Of a stretch of DNA of 64,000 nucleotides, positions 52,301 through 61,300 are shown in pieces; positions within the stretch are counted from its first letter, which is position 1; each line of letters opens with the position of its first letter. The notes beneath the pieces were generated by a model. That model worked only from the letters and a program-made list of their open reading frames with translations, did not search any database and had not been told where the DNA came from. The position numbers were made by a program, and so were the translations under genes. This DNA comes from Phaeosaccion multiseriatum (lineage: Eukaryota > Ochrophyta, other classes). The stretch is taken from contig OZ218951.1 of NCBI GenBank assembly GCA_965112735.1, positions 2,604,001 through 2,668,000 on the forward strand, read 5' to 3'.

Positions 52301-55300
52301 CCTGAGTACAGCAACGAGTAAGGATATCCGACGGTCCACAACTATATTAGCAATACCATTTGGAACTACCCGCCACACCACAAAGGCAACCCTCCATCCC
52401 ACTCACCTCGAAGCCTGGCACCTCTGCGCGGATGCGTGCTGTGACACTTGCAGCGTCAAGCGAAGTGCCTCCCTCGGCGAACAAGTCGCCGCTGGCTCGC
52501 AGATCCGGTCGCCCAATGGCCTCTCGCATAATGCCGAGCACTTGACGGGTGGTGTCGTCCATAGGTGCGTCATCGCTGACGCCTAGGCTCCGCTGCCTGC
52601 CACGGCCATGGTCATGTGCCTCTCGAATGGCTCTAAGAACCTCTGTCACGTCTCGCTTCCCGCTGCTTGTCATCGGTAGAGCATCCATGGCCACAGCCGT
52701 GCTCGGCACCATGTATGCCGGTAGCAGCTTGCTCACTCCTTGCAGTACCATATCAACTTCGGCACTAGAAGGTGTCAGAGCCGCCACAACCGTCTCGCGC
52801 TCTCTGTCCACGGCTGCCACAGCGCTCCTCACACCCTCTTGATGGAGCAGCGCAGCCTCCACCTCGCCCAGCTCAATGCGATGGCCGCGCACCTTCACTT
52901 GGGAGTCTCGGCGACCCCTAAACACCAGCGATCCGTCTGCCAGCTGCCGCACCAAGTCGCCCTGTCAGAACATAGTATGTTTTGAGTCGCGTCAGATCAG
53001 AACAGTGCACAGGGCGGGCAGCAGAGAGAACTACCTCCACCCCCCCCCCTTGCGCTCTCTTCTTGTCACTGCATGGCATGCTAAAAGCAAGCCAAATGTA
53101 CACACAATACACGCACACACACAAAGCCGCACACCCATGGGCAACCTTTTCAACTTACCGTACGATACACCCTTCGCTGGTCCGTCAGGAAGGGCGCGGG
53201 GATGAAGGCCTTCGACGTGAGCTCTGGGCGATTCAAGTACCCACGCGCCAGCTGTCTCCCCCCAATGCACAGCTCGCCCTCCACGCCCTGAGGCACCAGC
53301 TGCAGACGCTTGTCCACCACATACACTTGCACGCCGGCTCGAGGCTTGCCGATAACGGACGCGCTCGGCACGGCAGACGGTGTGTACTCGTGCCAGGTTA
53401 CTACCACCGCCGTCTCTGTGGGTCCATAAATATTGCCCAGTCGCACTCGGTGTTTCCAGTAATCGACCTGCTCTTGACGTAAGGCCTCTCCCCCAAGCGC
53501 GATGGACCGAAGACTCGGGAAACCCACTTCCCCACCATGAGGCTGTGGGAGCAAAGACAGTAGTGACGGAGTGCACACCAAGAACGATACCCCAAGCGAG
53601 CGCACAGCCTCTGGCAACTCGCTCAACATGGAGAGCTTTTGCACCAGGCACAGCGTCGCCCCGCATGACAGAGCCCCGAAGATCAACGCCACCGACATAT
53701 CGAAAGTCAAAGCGCTGCTCTGCAAAACCCGTGACGAAGGGTCTATGGTGCCCAACATTGTTTCGTAGATCGTCGCCATGAAGCTGGCCGCGTTTCTATG
53801 CTCGACCACCACACCCTTCGGTCGCCCGGTGCTCCCAGACGTGTATATCACATACGCCACATTGATATCGACGGCCTTACACTCCACCTCAGAGCCGATC
53901 GTAGCCGCCCCCTCGAGCTGCATCGTGGTTCTCACATCCACACAGCTCGCGTCTCCGACGGTGCGAGCCGACCTTCCGCCTGTGGGGAGGCCTTGTTCCA
54001 CATGGTCCGCCCCAGTTGCTGCTGTGAGAACGACGTTGAGCCCGGCGTCTTGTGCGATCATCGATAGCCTATCGTCGGGATGCTCGGGATCCAGGGGCAC
54101 GTACGCCGCCCCCGCCTTGAGCACGCCCAGCACTGCCACAACCGCCTCCACGCAGTCCCCAGCAATCAGCACCCCCACCAGGCACTCCGGCCCCACGCCC
54201 CTCCCCTGCAGCATGCACGCCACCGCATTCGCATGGCCATTCAGCTCCCCGTAGCTCATCACTCGATCTGTCTCATACTCGTGCAGGGCTTCCTGCTCCG
54301 GACTGCGAGAGGCCATCTCTTCGAAAGCCGCGTGCAGGAGGGGCGGCGGTGGCGATGCTTCCTCCGCACCTCCCTCCTCGTCTCCATTGGCATCCTCCGC
54401 CACCAGTGCAGCGCCGCTCAACGTCTCCACCACCTTCACACGGTCCTCGTGTGCCAAGAGACTCAGCTTCCACACGCTCTCGCCCGGCCTGCCCACCGCA
54501 CTCTCCAGCAGCGCCAGGAAGCTCCGCGCCAGGGTCTCCACTGTGGCCTGGTCGAGCACCGCCGTATTGTAGCACAGGCTGCCGTGCATGTCCGACGCAC
54601 TGTCCGTGCTGCGCACAAGGCTTAGCTCGATGTCAGTCGTATTATTCTTCCAAGTGTCCACACCCGCCTCCTGATTCTTCAAAATATCCAAACCCGCCTC
54701 CTGCAGTACAAAGAAGGCCTGCAGTGCCTTGCCACCAGCATCTCTGCCCAGCTGGGCCCGCTCCACCACCTTGTGGAACGGTGCCTCGGCATGCTTCATG
54801 GCACCCAGGTACGCGACCTGTACGCGAAGCAGCACCTCCCGAAAGCTGGGGCTTCCTCCCAGGCCCAAACGGAACGCGAGGGTGTTGACGAAGCATCCCA
54901 GCACGCCCTCCAAGCCTTGCGCCATGTCTCTTCCGAAGTGCGCAGTGCCCACCACCACATCCTCCGCTCCGCACACACGAGCCAGCAGCACTTGGAACGC
55001 GCCCATGAGCCCCACAAACAGCGTGGCGGAGCTATCCGCGCACAGTTTACTCAACTTGACCACCACTGCATTGGGTAGCACCAAGTTCACCCTCCCACTT
55101 CCTCCCACACTGATGATATCTCCATGCACCATTTCTCCACTGAGGCCCTTTTGGGCATGTCGCTGATGGAGAGGCAGCTGCAGTGGACTGGTACCAGCCA
55201 GTTGACCCTGCCAGTATTCAAGCAGCTCCTCAATACGACCTTCGCCGTCCAGCCGAGCTCGTTGCCACCTGGAGTAGTCCGCGAAGCTGAAGGGCAGAGC

Positions 55301-58300
55301 CGGTAGGTCTTGTGCAATGCCTCTCCCCGCCATGGCAGCTGCGCATGTGGCCTTGAACTCGCCCTGGAAGAGCAAGTAGGATGCACCATCAAAGATGCAA
55401 TGATGGAAAGTAGATACCGCGGCATACTGCTCCTCCACTCCGCTCTGCTGCGGGAGGTGTACGACCAACGTACGCCATAGAGGCTGGCTCCGCTCCAAAT
55501 CGAATGTACGAGCGATATCGGCCTCGATCAGGCTCCGAGCCGCCCCAACACTGCTGGCCACGGCAGAAGAGAGACAAGCTGACACCACCGCGGCTGCCGT
55601 AGTTCCAAGCTGTACCTGCCTCAGAGAGCCCTGCTTTGTCCACTCAAGCGCCGTCCGGAGCACGTCATGTCGCTCCACTATGCTGCCTAACACTTGTGCT
55701 ATCATGTCCACAATTTCAGCGGATGTTCGTCCGGAGATCAGCGCGACTGGCAGCGGCAGCACCACTGGGAGATTGTACGCGCTCTGCCCGCCAGGGGCAA
55801 TCGTCCGCAGTGCTACGTCCGAAAGGTACATGTGCTCCTGCTGGTAAGCCGCGGGGGCGTCAGCATCCAAGGAGTAGTGCGAAAGACCTGTTGCTTGATC
55901 ATCAGGCTCACTCAGCGGCCCCGAGTCCGCTCCCAGAACTTCCTCTTCGATCCATGAAGCCATTGCAGACACTGATGGATACGTAAAGAAGGCGCCGCTC
56001 GACATGGTGACACCACACCAGGCCTCGATTCGCTTGCCAAACTCCACGGCCGCCATTGAATCGAGCCCGGCTTCCATCAAGGGCATCGCTGCTGCCAAGG
56101 TGAAGTCCTCGCCAACGCACTCGACTGCCATGTCCGTCAGGACTTGCTCGATCCTCTCCCGCCGTGCTGACTCCGGCAAGAGCAGGAGCTCATCCCGCAC
56201 CTCGGCATTGACGCTGTAGCACTTTGTCGCCTCACCACTTTCTCCGCGGTCCGTCAACTGCCCGAGGAAATCGCTGAGCACAGGGTCCAAGCTCGCTCGA
56301 AATCTGCCCCACCTCATGGCCGGCATGACGGCCACCTCCTGCACGTTGGCTTGCATTTGACTTGCAAGGACGGCTTCCAGAGCCTTCATACCCAGCGCCG
56401 ATGAGATCAGGCCCACTCCGGCCATCTCCGCAGCTTTCGACACCATTTCAAGCCGCACCGCCATACCTACGTCGCCCCATGGGCCCCACTGAACGTTGGA
56501 AGCAGGAAGGCCAAGCTGGCGTCGGCGGTAGCGCATCAGCCCGTCCAAAGCAGCGTTGGCCCCGGCATAGGCGCTCTGATTGGACAAGCCAAGCAAAGCG
56601 GAGGTCGATGAGTACGAGGCGAAGAAGTCGATCTCCTCCCTGCCGCTCGCCGCCCACTCAAGGCACAGCGCGTGGAGATTCCAACCTCCCTGGACCTTGG
56701 CGGCAAAGACATTTCGCACGTTCTCTTCCGTCTCGCCCGACAACATCCTCTTTGCGCCATTCACCCCCGCTGCGTGGATCACACCCCGAACATGAGGCAG
56801 CTCCACCAAGGCCGTTGCCACAGTATCTCGAAGCTGATGCATGTCGGACACATCGCAGGCCACGGCCACAGCGGTGACACTCTCCATGCTCTGCAGGGCC
56901 TGCCACAGCCCTGAAACTTCCTCCGCCGCCCGGCCGCTTCGAGATAGTAGGAGCAGGTATCGGGCACCCTGGGAGACCAAGTGATTCGCCGTCACTAGCC
57001 CCAGCCCCCCCAGACCACCGCTGATCAGGTAGGTCCCATCCTCTCTGCACTTGAAGCGATCGACTCCTACCGGCGTCAGATGGAGTGTGCTGGGCACCAG
57101 CCTCGGAGCGAGAATCTCACTCCCTCGAACCAGCAGGTCCACGCCTCGGCCGCCGTCGCGGGCTCCTGCAGCCACCGTCACAGCCTGGGAGATAGCTTGG
57201 GCTTCCATGTTCTCTACTCTAGGTCGTGCATCCTCAGACTGTGGATACATGGCATACTCAAGGTCGATGTGGTTCACATCGAGGTCGCCCCGCTCCAGGC
57301 GTACGCTTCTCACCAGTCCCACTGCCCAGCTGTCCTGCCAACCCGCACCGCTGTACACGCCCGTTGTCACCACCGTGATCGGCATCACTGCCGCGTCCCC
57401 GTCTAAGCTGTGTACAGTTTGCACAAAGTGGATTGCCCCATCGGTAGCAGAGCCCGTTGCTGACGTCAAGTAGAAGAGATGGGCCCCACGGGGCTGCGCG
57501 TCTGAACCGACCGCCTCCACCACGTGCACCTCTACACCACTTGCTGTCGCCGCGCTTCGGACAGCTTCCAAGGCTCTGTGGTTGTTCGAAGCGTGCTGCT
57601 CTTCAGCTGCCTGGGGAATCACGACGAGCCACGGAAGGCGGCCGGTCAGCGAAGCCTGCTGCGAAGCCGTGGGCACCTCCACCGCCTCCCACTCAACAAC
57701 ATAGAGCGGGCCCTGCTCAGCTTCACTCCGCGGCTGAGGTGCTGCTGTGGCTCGCGCTGTGTACCAAGGAAAGGCTTTGCGCGTTGGGAACAGGATGTGC
57801 TCCTCGCCCTTACTCTCTGGCTGCTGCACTGTGCTCAGAGCTGCTCGAAACGACTCCTCGGAGCTCTTCCCGCGCGTGAGAGAAGGGATCCACACCAGCC
57901 CCTCGCGACGCTCGCACTTGGCTCCCATGCTGCTCAGCACAGGGTGGGGGCCCACCTCAACGATGCTCAGGTCAGCCCCCCTCCCGTCTCCCATCCAGTG
58001 CTCCACCACCGTGTGGATGCCTTCTGCGAACAGCACTGGCGACAGCATGTGTTGCACCCAATACGTCGCCTGCGTCACCTCCTCCTCTCTCACCACCTCA
58101 CCCGTCAAGTTGGATACCAGGGGGATGCGTGGGGCGCTCAATGATACCTGCCTCAGAACCTCCTCCAGCGCACGTACAGCGGGCTCCATCAGAGGAGAGT
58201 GGAAGGCGTGCGGCACCTCCAGGGCCTTGCAGCCCACCCCATCTGCCATGAGCTTCTCCACCACCTTGTCCACAGCGCTGCGAGCTCCAGAGATCACGCT

Positions 58301-61300
58301 CGCCCTCGGTCCATTCGACGACGCCAGCACCACCTCGTCTGCCCCCCCTGCAGCGTCGATGCTTGCCAAAGTCGCCTCCTTGCCTGCCCTCACTGCGAAC
58401 ATCACTCCCTTGCCCTCGGGGCAGGCCTGCATGGCGGCTCCTCTCTTGGCGGACAGCATCAGCCCGTCCTCCAGCGACATGACGCCGGCCACGCACGCCG
58501 CCACCACCTCGCCCAGGCTGTGGCCCATCACCATTGAGGGCTCCACGCCCTCCGACTTCCACAGCTCACACAGGGCGTACTCCAGCACAAACAGGCACGG
58601 CTGGCAGTAGCGCGTCTCCTTCAGCAGCGCTTGTGCAGTCTCCTCCTCCTCCTCGTCCCCGTCCTCAGCGGCGGCAGGGTACATGAGCTCCACCACAGAC
58701 TTGTCCAGCCAAGCCCGCTCCATGAGCAGCGTGCTGCACCGCTGCACGCACTCGCGGAACACGCCCTCCTTCTCGTACAGCTCCCTGCCCATGCCCACGT
58801 ACTGCGAGCCCTGTCCGGTGAATACAAACGCCACTGGAGGCTCTGCTTGATGGGCATTAGGGCCTGGCGCACCCTCATTCTTCTCCCCATAGCTCTTCAG
58901 CAGAACGTGTGCATTCGTCCCCCCGGCCCCGAACGAGCTCACCCCCACCAACACATCTCCCTCGTCCTCCAGCTCCACCATCTTCGATGGAAGCTGCACG
59001 TGGAAGCTGTCCATGTCCAGCTCCGGGTTGACGCTCTCGAGGTGAAGGTTGGCCGGCACAGCGCGGTGCTGCAGCATCAACACGGCCTTGATGAGCCCAG
59101 CAACGCCCGCCGCACCCTCCAGATGGCCGATGTTGGTCTTCAACGCACCCACCACCAGCGGGAAAGACTCGTTGCGGTTCTTTCCGTACGTGGCCTTCAG
59201 AGCGCTCATCTCGATGGGGTCGCCTAGCGAGGTTCCCGTGCCGTGTGCCTCCAGGATGCGTACTTCGGACCCCTCCCGACCGGCCTCACGCAGCGTCGCC
59301 TCGATGAGTCTCTGCTGGGCGGCGGGGCTGGGGGCCGTCAGACGGGCACTGGCTCCATTGTGGTTGACGACACAGCCCTCAATCACAGCGAGGACCGTGT
59401 CTCCGGCAGCGAGGGCGTCACCCAGGCTTTTCAGCACAACGGCGCCGCACCCCTCACCACGCACGTATCCGTTGGCTGAGGCGTCGAACGTCTTGCAGCG
59501 CCTGGGAAGGTCAATCGGAATGGAGGAAGTGATATCAGCGATTGAATTGTACGCAGCTTGAGAAAATGCACACAGAGGTCGGCGGCACTCCCTCATTTCC
59601 ACATAAGCCCCTCGCGTTTGTGGAGGGCAGCAGTAGCACAAAGTAGATGGTGTGAGCGGAGTATTAAGGGAACTACAGGAATCGAAGTCGAGGTGAGTAC
59701 ATCATACATCACAGGAGAAGAAAAACAACACATGGTGTGGAGCAGCCGGTGCCACGTACCAGTCGGAGGAGAGGAAGGTCCCCGCAAACAATGACTGAAA
59801 GGTACTCTTCCCGAGCAGCAGGTTCACGCCACCGACCACCGCCGAGTCGCACTTCCCCAGGCGGAGGTTGCTGCAAGCAGCGTCCAGAGCCACCAGAGAC
59901 GACGAGCATGCTGTCTGCAGCAACGCACTGGGGCCGCAGAGACCCAGAGTGTAGGATACGCGATTCGCAATGTTCGAAGCCGTCAGGCCCATTCCGCCGT
60001 AGGCGCTCTGAGCACCGGCATCTCCTGCCACGAAGCCCCAGTCCGTGTCCGACAAGCCTACAAACACGCCTGTGTTGCTGCCCCGCAGGCTGCTCTTGCT
60101 GTGGCCCGCGCGATGGAGGGCCTCGAAGGCCACCTCCAGCATAAGGCGCTGATTGGGGTCCATTACCTCTGCCTCGGCAGCACTGATGCCAAAGAAGGCA
60201 TTGTCGAACATCTCGACGCCCTCGATGAACCCACCCTGTAGCTGCAGCTCGCCCGCCTTACTCTCCCACCTGTCGTGTGGCGCTGTCGTGATGCAGTCTC
60301 TACCCTCGCACATCATCGACCAGAACTGCTCCGGGCTGTTGGCTCCACCGGGGAGGCGACACGCCATACTCACCACAGCGATGGGGGCTCGAGAGTCCGA
60401 GGACAAGTGCCGTCCTGTCAGTACTTCTTTACCGCCTTCTGCATCATCCGGCACCTCAAGAATCTGGGCCTCGAGCCACGCGGCCATTGCAGACACCGAT
60501 GGATACGAGAAGAAGGCACCATTCGAAACGGTGACACCACACCAGGCCTCGATTCGCTTGCGAAACTCCACGGACGCCATTGAATCGAGCCCGGCTTCCA
60601 TCAAGGGCATCGCTGCTGCCAAGGTGAAGTCCTCGCCAACACACTCGACTGCCATACCCGTCAGGACTTGCTCGATCCTCTCCCGCCGTGCTGACTCCGG
60701 CAAGTGCAGGAGCTCCTCCCGCACCTCGGCATTGACGCTGTAGCCCTTTGCCGCCTCACCACTTTCTCCGCAGTCCGTCAACTGCCCGAGGAAATCGCTG
60801 AGCACAGGGTCCAAGGTCGCTCGAAATCTGCCCCACCTCATGGCCGGCATCACCGCCACCTCGTGCACGTTGGTATGCGTCTGGCTTGCAAGGACGGCAT
60901 CCAGAGCCTTCATACCCAGCGCCGGTGAGATCAGGCCCACTCCGGCCGTCTCGAGAAGCCTATGTAGCGTCGTAGACTTTCCTGCCATGCCCGCGTCACC
61001 AAATGGCCCCCACTGAATGCTGGTGCCCGCCAGTTTGAGCTGCTGCCGGCGGTAGCGCATCAGACCATCAAGCGCGGAGTTGGCTGCAGCATAATTCGTC
61101 TGTCCGATGTTACCAAGCGTCCCAGCCGTAGATGAATAGGATACGAAGAAGTCCAAGTTCTCTTCCCTCTCGGCCCACTCAAGCGACAGCTCATGCAGAT
61201 TCCAAGCCCCCTGAAGCTTTGGTGCGAAAACTTTCCGCACGCTCTGATCGGTCTGCCCAGCAAACTTGCGGTCATCTAGAGCCCCCGCTGCGTGGATCAC

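Larger units (their letters stand above)
41041..52301 (-). repeat. Tandem array of ~3.72-kb C-A-T exon cassettes
   Basis: Cassette starts at 52301, 48582, 44863 and 41115 are spaced 3,719, 3,719 and 3,748 bp apart. Each holds a ~2,877-nt exon (2,892 in module 4) followed by a ~555-nt exon, with introns at identical positions. Introns are also alike, e.g. the 5' start GTGAGTGGGATGGAGGG in several units. Confidence 0.9.
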
